Source of the DNA: Amycolatopsis suaedae
GTDB lineage: Bacteria > Actinomycetota > Actinomycetes > Mycobacteriales > Pseudonocardiaceae
Direction of reading: 5' to 3'
NCBI RefSeq assembly: GCF_004214935.1
Contig: NZ_SFCC01000017.1
Span: forward strand, 1 to 64,000
DNA length: 64,000 nt
Both the position numbers and the translations under genes were made by a program. The notes beneath the pieces were generated by a model that had not been told where the DNA came from, did no database searches, and saw only the letters and a program-made list of their open reading frames with translations. Shown piece after piece: positions 25,597 through 33,069 of the stretch; position 1 is the stretch's first letter; each line of letters opens with the position of its first letter.

Positions 25597-25634
25597 GTGG
25601 TCCGGGGGACCACTAGGATGGTGGGGTATACCCC
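25597..25634 (+). promoter_or_regulatory. smtB-zur promoter region with two palindromes
   Basis: GTGGTCC-GGG-GGACCAC (25597-25613) and GGGGTATACCCC (25623-25634) flank a good -10 hexamer TAGGAT (25614-25619). The start of smtB follows at 25656. Both palindromes are placed where a metal-sensing ArsR repressor could block transcription. The binding protein is inferred. Confidence 0.5.
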
Positions 25635-25655
25635 GGAGCAGGCTGGAGTTGTGCG

Positions 25656-26051
25656 ATGTCGACGGTGAGCTCGGACGCGGTGCCCTCGGGGCTGCCCGAC
25701 GAGCCCGACCAGCAGGTGCACTCCCCCGCGCGGCCCGCGTCGCCGCACGCGCCGGTGCACACCGCGGACACGCTGACCGAGGCCGGTGAGCTGCTGCGGG
25801 CGCTCGCCGCGCCGGTGCGGATCTCGATCGTGTTGCAGTTGCACGAGGCCGACCGGTGCGTGCACGAGCTCGTGGAGGCGCTGGGCGTCGCGCAGCCGCT
25901 GATCAGCCAGCACCTGCGGGTGCTGAAGGCGGCCGGGGTCGTACACGGCGAACGGCGGGGGCGCGAGGTGGTGTACCGCCTCGTCGACGACCACCTGGCC
26001 CACATCGTCGTGGACGCCGTGGAACACGTGCAGGAGGGCAGGCATCAGTGA
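25656..26051 (+). CDS. smtB: ArsR/SmtB family metal-responsive repressor
   Basis: The 131-aa winged-helix protein has a DNA-binding part (CVHELVEALGVAQPLISQHLRVLKAAGVVHGERRGREVVYRLVDDHLAHIVVDAVEHV). The C-terminal helix residues (Asp-His...His...Glu-His) match the alpha5 metal site of SmtB/CzrA-type zinc sensors. The 30-residue N-terminal extension is disordered. It overlaps zur by four bases (GTGA), as in mycobacteria where smtB-zur form one operon. SmtB represses the operon at low zinc in that model, and the same is inferred here. Confidence 0.88.
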   Translation: MSTVSSDAVPSGLPDEPDQQVHSPARPASPHAPVHTADTLTEAGELLRALAAPVRISIVLQLHEADRCVHELVEALGVAQPLISQHLRVLKAAGVVHGERRGREVVYRLVDDHLAHIVVDAVEHVQEGRHQ

Positions 26052-26479
26052 GCGTTACCACCCGAGGGCCGGCTCCGCTGCCGGGACGGCGGGCCACCAA
26101 GCAGCGCGCGGCCGTCGTCGAGCTGCTCGACGACACCGACGACTTCCGCTCGGCCCAGGAACTGCACGACGAGCTGCGCAAACGTGGTGAGGGCATCGGC
26201 CTGACCACGGTGTACCGGACGCTGCAGTCGCTGTCGGAGGCCGGTGAGATCGACGTCCTGCGCACCGACTCGGGCGAGGCCATCTACCGGCGCTGCTCGT
26301 CGCACCACCACCATCACCTGGTGTGCCGGCACTGCGGGTTCACCGTCGAGGTGGAGGGCCCGGCCGTGGAGCGCTGGGCCGACAAGGTGGCGGCGGAGAA
26401 CGGCTTCTCCGACGTGAGCCACACCGTGGAGATCATGGGCACCTGCGCCACCTGTGAGCGCAAGCTCGCGTCGTCCTGA
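26048..26479 (+). CDS. zur: Fur family zinc uptake regulator Zur
   Basis: The 143-aa protein starts at GTG 26048 inside the smtB stop. The winged helix is RRATKQRAAVVELLDDTDDFRSAQELHDELRKRGEGIGLTTVYRTLQSLSEAGEIDVL. The metal-binding C-terminal domain has HHHHHLVCRHCGFTVEVEG and CATCERK, giving the two CxxC pairs of the structural zinc site. Zur represses zinc import and zinc-free ribosomal protein genes when zinc is sufficient. The translational coupling with smtB suggests shared zinc control. Confidence 0.93.
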   Translation: MSVTTRGPAPLPGRRATKQRAAVVELLDDTDDFRSAQELHDELRKRGEGIGLTTVYRTLQSLSEAGEIDVLRTDSGEAIYRRCSSHHHHHLVCRHCGFTVEVEGPAVERWADKVAAENGFSDVSHTVEIMGTCATCERKLASS

Positions 26480-26519
26480 CGCCCGGGGTTCCCGCCACAT
26501 TTCGTGACCGCCGGACGGC

Positions 26520-26685
26520 GGAACTCGCGGTCCTGAGCGCAGAACTCAGGATGTGGACCCGGCTCTCCTGTCGTGAGGTGGCGGGGTGACCGGTGATGCG
26601 GTTGTGACGCCTGGTGCGGCTGGGACCTGTAGGGCCGGGTGAAGGCCTAGTTCCTGCCGTCTCACCTGATGAAGGTGGCCTTCAC
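26520..26685. repeat. Partial palindromic-repeat remnant between convergent genes
   Basis: Two pieces are recognisable. The first is a truncated GAACTCGCGG...GCGCAGAACTC block (26520-26558) shared with the repeats near 16.4 and 60.0 kb. The second is a single ATGAAGG-TGG-CCTTCAC palindrome at 26669-26685. The gap lies between the ends of zur and the TIGR03943 gene. The hairpin could help to terminate both. Confidence 0.6.
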
Positions 26686-26708
26686 GTGCTGCGGGCGGGA
26701 TCGGGCGG

Positions 26709-27446
26709 CTAGTACTCGTAGGGGTCCTGGGGAGCCTGGACGCGGCGGGCCGTGGCCAGGGTGAGGTCGGGCGTGTAGCCGTTGGCGGTGGTCGCCGAGC
26801 CGGGGACCACCTGGCCGGTCACCTCGATCCAGGTGTCGGCGGGCAGCCCGGCCACGGCACCGGTGCCGCCGGTCACGCGCACGGTGACCGGGTAGGCGTC
26901 GGCCGCGCAGCAGCCGATCACCATCCTGGCCAGCAGTGTCGACCCCTGCTCGTGCACGACGAACCCGGTCAGCGACACCGTCCGCCCGTTCAGCGAGCCG
27001 TTGCCGTCCCAGCCCGCTCTGGTGACGAACTCGGTCACCGTCAGCGGGACCACCGGCCCCTCGGGCAGCGGCGGGAACGCCGACGCGTCGCGGACCGCGC
27101 CCTGCGGCGCCCTGGCCTGCGTGCGGGTCACCGAGTCCGACCCCAGCGCGGGCGGCGCCACCAGGAACACGGCCAGCACCGGCAGCACGAGCAGCCACGC
27201 CGACCGCGCCGGGTGCGCGTGCCCGGCGTGCTCGGCGTGCCCGCCGGACCGGGCCCGGCCACGCCGTGCCGCCAGCAGGTCGCGGCCCATCGCCAGCACA
27301 CCGAGCAGCACCATCACCGCACCGGCGGCGATGATCCACGGCTGCTGCGCCGGCTTGACGTAACGTAGGTAGTCGCCGTTGATCGCGATCTTCAGCAGCG
27401 CACCGCCGAGCAGCAGCAACAGGATGTTTTGCGTCTCCCTGCGCAT
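26709..27446 (-). CDS. TIGR03943 / DUF1980 family membrane protein
   Basis: The 245-aa protein has two or three N-terminal membrane helices (ILLLLLGGALLKIAI, PWIIAAGAVMVLLGVLAMG, SAWLLVLPVLAVFLVAPPALGSD) with a His-rich cytoplasmic loop (HAEHAGHAH) between them. The extracytoplasmic domain contains GFVVHEQG, ARMVIGCCAADAYPVTVRV and DTWIEVTGQV. The ATG at 27446 overlaps the permease stop (TGATG). The pairing with a DUF318 permease is standard and has been linked to zinc homeostasis. The histidine cluster fits metal binding. Confidence 0.85.
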   Translation of the reverse strand: MRRETQNILLLLLGGALLKIAINGDYLRYVKPAQQPWIIAAGAVMVLLGVLAMGRDLLAARRGRARSGGHAEHAGHAHPARSAWLLVLPVLAVFLVAPPALGSDSVTRTQARAPQGAVRDASAFPPLPEGPVVPLTVTEFVTRAGWDGNGSLNGRTVSLTGFVVHEQGSTLLARMVIGCCAADAYPVTVRVTGGTGAVAGLPADTWIEVTGQVVPGSATTANGYTPDLTLATARRVQAPQDPYEY

Positions 27447-28438
27447 CAGAGCACCACCGCCCCGGCCAGCACCGCACACGCCACCGCGACCACGAACGTC
27501 ACCGGCGCGAACCGCAACGCGAACGAGCGCCCGAACGTGCCCGCCTGCAGCGCGAACAGCTTCACGTCCACGGCGGGCCCGACGACGAGGAACACCAGCT
27601 TCGGCAGCAGCGGCAAGGCCGTCAGCGACGCCGCGACGAACGCGTCGGCCTCACTGCACAGCGCCAGCACCACGGCCAGCACCGCCATCACCAGCACCCC
27701 GAGCACGATCTGGTCGCCCAGCGCGCCGAACCACTCGGCGGGCACCAGGACGCCGAGCGCGGCCGAGATCAACGCGCCCAGCACCAGGAAACCGCCCGCC
27801 TCGACCAGGTCGGCGCGGGCCGTCTCGGTGAACGTGCGCCACCGCGACCCCGGCTCGCTGTCGGGCAGCCGCCGCAGCGCACGCTCGGCGATCCACTCCG
27901 CCTTGCCGAACCGGACCCACAGCCAGCCCATCACCATCGCCGTGCCCAGCGAGCCGAGGAACCGGGCCAGCACCATGCCCGGCTGACCGGGGAAGGCCAC
28001 CGCCGTGGCCACCAGCACAACCGGGTTCACCGCGGGCGCGGCGAGCAGGAACGTCAGCGCCACACCGGGTGCCACACCCTGGCCCATCAGCCTGCGGGCC
28101 ACCGGAACCGACGCGCACTCGCAGCCGGGCAGCGCCACCCCGGCGAGTCCGGCCACGCCGACGGCCGCGCCCTCGTTACGCGGCAGCACCCGGCGCAGCA
28201 CCCTGGCCGGCACGAACGCCGCGATCGCACCGCTGATCAGCACGCCGAGCACGAGGAACGGCAGCGCCTGCACGCACACCGCGACGAACACCGTCGACCC
28301 GGTCCGCAGCGCGGGAACGTCCAGCACGTCCTGCAGCCACGCCTGTCCCAGGATCGCGATCAGCAGGACACCGCAGAGCACCTCGATGGAGGTGATCCGC
28401 CAGCGGCGACGCGGTGGGCTATCGGCAACCGTTTCCAC
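27446..28438 (-). CDS. DUF318 (UPF0718) family permease
   Basis: The 330-aa protein has eight or more membrane helices in two homologous halves. The conserved LPGCECASVPVARRLMGQGV and FLLAAPAVNPVVL in the first half, and ALCSEADAFVAASL in the second, are signatures of DUF318 permeases, with cysteines in the membrane that suggest metal or thiol chemistry. It starts at GTG 28438. It forms a coupled pair with the TIGR03943 protein, convergent with smtB-zur. I found no Zur box in front of it, so zinc control is only suggested by context. Confidence 0.85.
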   Translation of the reverse strand: METVADSPPRRRWRITSIEVLCGVLLIAILGQAWLQDVLDVPALRTGSTVFVAVCVQALPFLVLGVLISGAIAAFVPARVLRRVLPRNEGAAVGVAGLAGVALPGCECASVPVARRLMGQGVAPGVALTFLLAAPAVNPVVLVATAVAFPGQPGMVLARFLGSLGTAMVMGWLWVRFGKAEWIAERALRRLPDSEPGSRWRTFTETARADLVEAGGFLVLGALISAALGVLVPAEWFGALGDQIVLGVLVMAVLAVVLALCSEADAFVAASLTALPLLPKLVFLVVGPAVDVKLFALQAGTFGRSFALRFAPVTFVVAVACAVLAGAVVL

Positions 28439-28468
28439 CTGGCCGATGATGCACCAACCACCGACAGT

Positions 28469-28885
28469 TCAGTCGGCCGGAGTCTCCAAGAGGTCCGTTC
28501 GCAGACCCGACGCGGTCGAGATGACCAGCATCAGCAGCGTTCCCAGCGCCGCCGTCGTCATCCCGGCCGCGGGGAACGCGTAGCGCAGCGTCACGTCCAG
28601 CCCGTTCTCGGTCCGCACGACGCCGAGGGTGCCGAACAGTCCCTGCCCGGCCCGCTCGGCCGCTCCTGCGGCCAGCGCGGGGTCGTCGGGCAGGTCCCAG
28701 GCGACCACGCAGGTCAGGCTGAGCACGGTCAGCCCCTCCGCCAGCTGGGTCGCCTGGACCACGCAGGGCACCCCGCCGTGGGAGAACGTCAGCGTCCCGT
28801 CGTCGTCCACCCTGACGTCGAGGTAGCGCTCCAGCGCCTCGGCAGCGTGGGTGAGCAGCGCGCCGGTGTCCTGGGCCTCGCTCAC
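28469..28885 (-). CDS. YbjN-domain (type III secretion chaperone-like fold) protein
   Basis: The 138-aa protein (ALLTHAAEALERYLDVRVDDDGTLTFSHGGVPCVVQAT...LSLTCVVAWDLPDD) matches the small YbjN-like proteins of actinobacteria, which have a T3SS-chaperone fold and no known enzymatic role. The start GTG 28885 overlaps the uppS stop (GTGA), so it is coupled to uppS. A hydrophobic stretch near the end (ALGTLLMLVISTA) packs in the fold rather than spanning a membrane. Confidence 0.78.
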   Translation of the reverse strand: MSEAQDTGALLTHAAEALERYLDVRVDDDGTLTFSHGGVPCVVQATQLAEGLTVLSLTCVVAWDLPDDPALAAGAAERAGQGLFGTLGVVRTENGLDVTLRYAFPAAGMTTAALGTLLMLVISTASGLRTDLLETPAD

Positions 28886-29697
28886 GCGCCCTCCCCCGCC
28901 GCGTCCACCGCGCCGCCGAACCGGCGGTCGCGCTTGGCGTACTCCAGGCACGCCTCCCACAGCCGCCGCCGGTCGAAGTCGGGGAACAGGGTGTCCTGGA
29001 AGACGAACTCGGCGTAGGCCGACTGCCAGGGCAGGAAGTTCGACGTCCGCAGCTCCCCGCTGGGCCGCAGGAACAGGTCCACGTCCGGCATCTCCGGCTG
29101 GTAGAGGTAGCGGGCCAGGGTGCGTTCGTCCACCTTGTCCGGGTTGATCTTGCCCTCGGCGGCGAGCTGCGCGATCCGCCTGGCGGCGTCGCCGATCTCG
29201 GCCCGCCCGCCGTAGTTGACGCACATGGTCATGTTCATGACCGTGTTGTGCTTCGTCTTCTCCTCGGCGTCCTGCAGCTCCTTGATGACGCTGCGCCACA
29301 GCCGCGGGCTGCGGCCCGCCCACCGGATGCGCACGCCGATCGAGCCGAGGTAGTCGACCTGCCTGCGGATGGTCTCGCGGTGAAAGCCCATCAGGAACCG
29401 GATCTCCTCCGGGCTGCGCTTCCAGTTCTCGGTGGAGAACGCGTACACCGACAGCCACTTGATGCCCAGCTCGACGGCGCCGCTGGCGACGTCGATCATC
29501 ACCGCCTCGCCACGCTTGTGTCCCTCGGTGCGCGGCAGGCCCCTGCGGTTGGCCCAGCGGCCGTTGCCGTCCATCACCAGGGCCACGTGCCGGGGCACCA
29601 GCTCCGCCGGGATGGCGGGCGGCGTCGCACCCGACGGGTGAGGATCGGGCGGACGCACCGTCGCCGGCGCCGCCTTCTCACGTCCCCTGCGCAGCAC
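28882..29697 (-). CDS. uppS: Isoprenyl transferase (cis-prenyl / undecaprenyl-type diphosphate synthase)
   Basis: The 271-aa enzyme extends farnesyl- or geranyl-type diphosphates with IPP in cis to make the polyprenyl carrier for cell-wall synthesis. The motifs are HVALVMDGNGRWANRRGLPRTEGH (catalytic Asp), LSVYAFSTENWKRSPEE, VNYGGRAEI and DLFLRPSGELRTSNFLPWQSAYAEF. GTG 29697 is chosen for its spacing to GAGGAG; GTG 29700 is equally in frame. It follows recO with overlap, as in mycobacteria. Confidence 0.95.
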   Translation of the reverse strand: MLRRGREKAAPATVRPPDPHPSGATPPAIPAELVPRHVALVMDGNGRWANRRGLPRTEGHKRGEAVMIDVASGAVELGIKWLSVYAFSTENWKRSPEEIRFLMGFHRETIRRQVDYLGSIGVRIRWAGRSPRLWRSVIKELQDAEEKTKHNTVMNMTMCVNYGGRAEIGDAARRIAQLAAEGKINPDKVDERTLARYLYQPEMPDVDLFLRPSGELRTSNFLPWQSAYAEFVFQDTLFPDFDRRRLWEACLEYAKRDRRFGGAVDAAGEGA

Positions 29698-29699
29698 CA

Positions 29700-30488
29700 C
29701 TACTCCTCGCTGTCGACCGTCACCGTCGCGGCCGACCCTACTTCCCGCGTCTCCCGCGCCCGCCGGTCCACCAGCGGTAGCGACCGCAGCTGCCGCTCCA
29801 GGTGGTACTGCAGATGGGCGGCGACCAGGCCGCTGGTGTCGCGGCGCACGGCCGCGGTCGACGTCTCCGCCTCGGCCCAGTCGCCGTGCAGCAACGCCGC
29901 CAGCAGACCGAACACCTCGGGTGAGGGCAGCACGCAGCCCGCCACCCGGCACCGGGCACACAGCGCGCCACCGGCCGCGACGTTGAACGCCCGGTGCGGA
30001 CCGGGGTCGCCGCAGCGGGCGCACTCGCTGATGGCAGGCGCCCAGCCGGCGAACGCCATCGCCCGCAGCAGGAAAGCGTCCAGCACCAGCGCGGACTCCC
30101 GCTCGCCACCGGCCAGCGCCCGCAGCGCCCCGGTGACCAGCAGGTACAGCTTCAGCGCCGGCTCACCCTCCTCGGCGGTGAGCCGGTCGGCGGTCTCGGC
30201 GATCGCGCTGGCCGCGGTGTAGGCCTGGTAGTCGGCCACGATCGGCAGCGCGAACGCGTCGACGGTCTGGACCTGCGTGACGACGTCGAGCGTGCGGCCG
30301 GTGTAGAACTGGACGTCGACGTGGCCGAACGGCTCCAGCCGGGCCCCGAACCGGGAGCCGGTGCGGCGCACGCCCTTGGCGACGGCCCGAACCTTGCCGT
30401 GCCGCCGGGTCAGCAGGGTGATGATCCGGTCGGCCTCACCCAGCTTGTGCGTGCGCAGCACCACCCCGGTGTCGCGATACAGGCTCAC
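29700..30488 (-). CDS. recO: DNA repair protein RecO
   Basis: The 262-aa recombination mediator acts with RecR/RecF to load RecA on SSB-coated DNA. The N-terminal OB fold (SLYRDTGVVLRTHKLGEADRIITLLTRRHGKVRAVAKGVRRTGSRFGARLEPFGHVDVQFYTGRTL) is followed by a helical domain and a Cys4 zinc site (CARCGDPG...CARCRVAGC). It starts at GTG 30488. Its TAG overlaps the uppS start region, which indicates a shared transcript. Confidence 0.95.
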   Translation of the reverse strand: MSLYRDTGVVLRTHKLGEADRIITLLTRRHGKVRAVAKGVRRTGSRFGARLEPFGHVDVQFYTGRTLDVVTQVQTVDAFALPIVADYQAYTAASAIAETADRLTAEEGEPALKLYLLVTGALRALAGGERESALVLDAFLLRAMAFAGWAPAISECARCGDPGPHRAFNVAAGGALCARCRVAGCVLPSPEVFGLLAALLHGDWAEAETSTAAVRRDTSGLVAAHLQYHLERQLRSLPLVDRRARETREVGSAATVTVDSEE

Positions 30489-30506
30489 GACACCATCGTC
30501 GCACTA

Positions 30507-30983
30507 TCAGCAGTAGCTGGAGTAATCACAGGGGTCGTAGGAGCTGGCCCAGATGGCGCCGCTGGCGGCCAGGATGATCAGGATCAGCCCCAGGACACAA
30601 CCGATACCGCCGAGGATGCTGGAGATCAGGCAGATCGTCTTCGTCGTCCGCGACGCCTGCTCGGCCATCGGGTAGTTGCCCTGCATCTTGTACGTGCCGA
30701 CCTCGTTGGACTTCATGATCGCGAAGATCCCGAGGATCAGCCCGCCCAGGAACAGCGACGCGATCGCCCAGCCCTTGTAGTCGGGGATCGAGTTGATGTC
30801 GCCACCGCCCGGCATTCCGGGGCCACCACCGGGTGCGCCGTACGCCGGCTGGCCGTACGGCGGCGACGGCTGCCCGTAGGGGGCGGGCATGGCGCCGGAC
30901 GGCGGGCCGTAACCGGGCTGCTGCGGCGGCTGCTGGCCATAGGGCTGCTGCCCGTAACCCGGCTGGCCATACGGATTGGTCAC
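30507..30983 (-). CDS. CD225/dispanin family membrane protein with Gln/Gly/Tyr/Pro-rich tail
   Basis: The 158-aa protein has an N-terminal low-complexity tail of about 65 residues (repeats of PGYGQQPYGQQ type), then a CD225 domain with two membrane helices. The signature is PDYKGWAIASLFLGGLILGIFAIMKSNEVGTYKMQGNYPMAEQASRTTK (first helix and conserved loop), followed by ICLISSILGGIGCVLGLILIIL. It is homologous in fold to the vertebrate IFITM proteins. The bacterial function is unknown. The start is GTG 30983. It stands among other small membrane-protein genes between recO and era. Confidence 0.85.
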   Translation of the reverse strand: MTNPYGQPGYGQQPYGQQPPQQPGYGPPSGAMPAPYGQPSPPYGQPAYGAPGGGPGMPGGGDINSIPDYKGWAIASLFLGGLILGIFAIMKSNEVGTYKMQGNYPMAEQASRTTKTICLISSILGGIGCVLGLILIILAASGAIWASSYDPCDYSSYC

Positions 30984-31141
30984 TGGGGTTCCCCCACTTC
31001 TGCTACCTGCGAAAGTCGATGAACAAAACTAGCTGTTCCGGCCGACCAGGTCGGTCGGCGGGAGCGTACTCGGTCGGGTGATCGCACACGCCACCGGCTG
31101 AGACGAGACGGCGGGGCGGAACGTTCCACCCCGCCGGGTAC

Positions 31142-32155
31142 TCACTGGAACGGCGCGGGCGGTGACTGACCGAAACCGGGCTGCTGGCCCATGGCGCCGT
31201 ACGGCTGCTGCTGGCCGAATCCGGGGCCGGGCGGCATGCCGGTCTTCGGCACCACGACGACGACGGTCTTGAGGATCTTGTCAGCGAACGTCTGGCTCTT
31301 CTCGTCCCACAGCGGCCACAGGTAGCCGATGCTGCAGGCCGCGTTGTCCAGGGCGTGGCACAGGTCGCGCAGGAACGCCTGCCCGGCGCCGATCGGCTGG
31401 CCGGTCTGCTCGCCGACGAGCTTGATCCCGACCATCTTCTTGCCCAGCGACTGGCCGGTGTTGCCTGCCTGGATCCACCTGTTGAAGATGTTCCAGGCGA
31501 TCCCGCCCAGCCAGCCCAGCACCATGAGGATGGTGCCGAAGGTGATGCTGGCGAACATCACCAGCCCGCCGATCAGGACCAGCGCCAGCATCGGTCCCAT
31601 GTCGATCAGGTAGGCACCGACCCGCTGGCCCCAGTGGGCCAGCTGCTGCCCGCCGGCGGGGGCGGCCTGGCCGGGGAACGGGCTGGCGCCGAACGGCGGC
31701 GCGCCACCGGGCTGCCCGCCGAACGGGTTAGCCGGCGCCTGCTGGCCGGGCTGGCCGAACGGGTTGGCCGGGGGCTGCCCGGGCTGCTGCGGCGGAGCGG
31801 GCTGGGCCTGGGGCACCGGCGCGGGCTGCGCGGGGAACGGCGCCGACGGCGGCTGGGCCCCGGGCTGGGGCGCGAACGGGTTCGGCGGGGCCGACGCAGG
31901 CTGCTGCGCCTGGGGTACCGGTCCGGACTGGGGCGGCCCCTGCTGTCCGGGCATCGCCTCCGGCGTGACGCGCTGCGTCGGGCCGTCCGCGGGCTGCCCA
32001 CCGGCGGGGGGACGCACGACCTGGGTGGCTTCGGCCTCGGCGAACGCGCCGGAGCCGACTCGCTGGGTCGCCCCGTCGGGCGTACCAGGCGCCGGGGGCG
32101 GCGGAATGCGGGTGGTCGGTTCCGGCTGATCCTGCGGACCGGTCGGGTTGCTCAA
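31142..32155 (-). CDS. RDD family membrane protein with proline/glutamine-rich N-terminus
   Basis: The 337-aa protein begins at a TTG (32155) behind GAGGGGAA. The first about 165 residues are low complexity (PQQPGQPPANPFGQPGQQ) with a short TQRV motif occurring twice. The RDD domain follows (LAHWGQRVGAYLIDMGPMLALVLIGGLVMFA, then GNTGQSLGKKMVGIKLV). RDD proteins are small helical membrane proteins, some with ion-exchange activity, and the role here is unknown. A second low-complexity tail (PGPGFGQQQPYGAMGQQPGFGQ) resembles the neighbouring CD225 protein. Confidence 0.85.
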   Translation of the reverse strand: MSNPTGPQDQPEPTTRIPPPPAPGTPDGATQRVGSGAFAEAEATQVVRPPAGGQPADGPTQRVTPEAMPGQQGPPQSGPVPQAQQPASAPPNPFAPQPGAQPPSAPFPAQPAPVPQAQPAPPQQPGQPPANPFGQPGQQAPANPFGGQPGGAPPFGASPFPGQAAPAGGQQLAHWGQRVGAYLIDMGPMLALVLIGGLVMFASITFGTILMVLGWLGGIAWNIFNRWIQAGNTGQSLGKKMVGIKLVGEQTGQPIGAGQAFLRDLCHALDNAACSIGYLWPLWDEKSQTFADKILKTVVVVVPKTGMPPGPGFGQQQPYGAMGQQPGFGQSPPAPFQ

Positions 32156-32179
32156 CGAAATTCCCCTCGTCGGAAAGCG

Positions 32180-32638
32180 TCAGACGTACAGTGTGTCGAA
32201 CGGCGGGAACGGCAGATTCCGCACGATGAACCAGCCGCCGAGTACGACGGCGCAGATCAACGGCGTCCACCGCCAGTGCAGCCAGCTGTTCACCGGTCTG
32301 CCCCGCCAGCGGCCAACCGCCCACGCGGCAATACTCCAGCAGAACAGCAGCACGAACACCAGCGACACGGCGTTGTAGTGCAGGGCTGCCGGCAGGTCGC
32401 CGCGGAGCAGGCTGTACATCATGCGGGTACCGCCGCAGCCTGGGCAGATGATGCCGGTGAGCGTCTTGGTGGGACAGGGCGGCAGCAGGCCACCGGGTGT
32501 CGTGGGGTCGGCCCACAGCACGAACCCGCAGCAGGCCGCACCGCCGGCGGCCAGCGCCACGACGGGGCCGATCCGGCGCAGCCGGCCGCGCCAGTCGGCT
32601 GCCGGGGCACCGGTGTAGACGGGGTGGGTAACGGTCAC
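32180..32638 (-). CDS. DUF2752 membrane protein
   Basis: The 152-aa protein has four membrane helices and the DUF2752 signature PCPTKTLTGIICPGCGGTRMMYSLLRGDLPAALHYN, in which a CPxCG motif follows the first helix. The GTG at 32638 overlaps the stop of the upstream CD225 gene (GTGA). ATG 32656 is the alternative start. The function is unknown. The family is often encoded with CD225 and RDD genes, as here, suggesting a shared membrane role. Confidence 0.82.
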   Translation of the reverse strand: MTVTHPVYTGAPAADWRGRLRRIGPVVALAAGGAACCGFVLWADPTTPGGLLPPCPTKTLTGIICPGCGGTRMMYSLLRGDLPAALHYNAVSLVFVLLFCWSIAAWAVGRWRGRPVNSWLHWRWTPLICAVVLGGWFIVRNLPFPPFDTLYV

Positions 32639-32997
32639 GGGACGAGCTGGCTCCATGTCACGCCGCCGATCACGAAGATCATGAACACGATGAACAGCAG
32701 ATAGAGCAGGGCGAAGATGACCAGGCTGAGGGCCGACCAGATCGACCACTTCTTGGCCGCGTCCGCCGCCCGGTGCGCCGCCTCGAACTGCCCCTGCGCC
32801 CAGAGGCCGTTGACCTCGCTGGCCTTGACGATCGCCACGATGCCCAGCGGCGGACAGCACATCACGGTGGACAGGATCGCCCAGACCAGGTTGTTCTCCG
32901 GAGGCGGCCCCTGCGGTGGCCCGCCGTAGGGGTACTGCGGATAGCCACCCGTGCCCGGGCCGTACTGCCCGTAGTTGCCGCCGTATGGGTCGGTCAC
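32635..32997 (-). CDS. CD225/dispanin family membrane protein (short form)
   Basis: The 120-aa protein has a 33-residue Tyr/Gly/Pro tail, then NNLVWAILSTVMCCPPLGIVAIVKASEVNGLWAQGQFEAAHRAADAAKKWSIWSALSLVIFALLYLLFIVFMIFV. The double-cysteine motif in the first helix and the conserved loop KASEVN...G....A...A..AKKW are diagnostic of CD225. It starts at GTG 32997. It is coupled to the DUF2752 gene and is the second member of the family in this 2.5-kb cluster. Confidence 0.87.
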   Translation of the reverse strand: MTDPYGGNYGQYGPGTGGYPQYPYGGPPQGPPPENNLVWAILSTVMCCPPLGIVAIVKASEVNGLWAQGQFEAAHRAADAAKKWSIWSALSLVIFALLYLLFIVFMIFVIGGVTWSQLVP

Positions 32998-33069
32998 GTG
33001 CGTCTCCCCTGTTGCTGCTGAGCCGCCCAGACCCTAACCCAGGACCTGGCACCCGCACGGGCGAACCGC

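Noticed and set aside
28439..28468. Zur box before the DUF318 permease gene
   Set aside because: No TGAAAATGATTTTCA-like palindrome is present in the short gap or the neighbouring codons.
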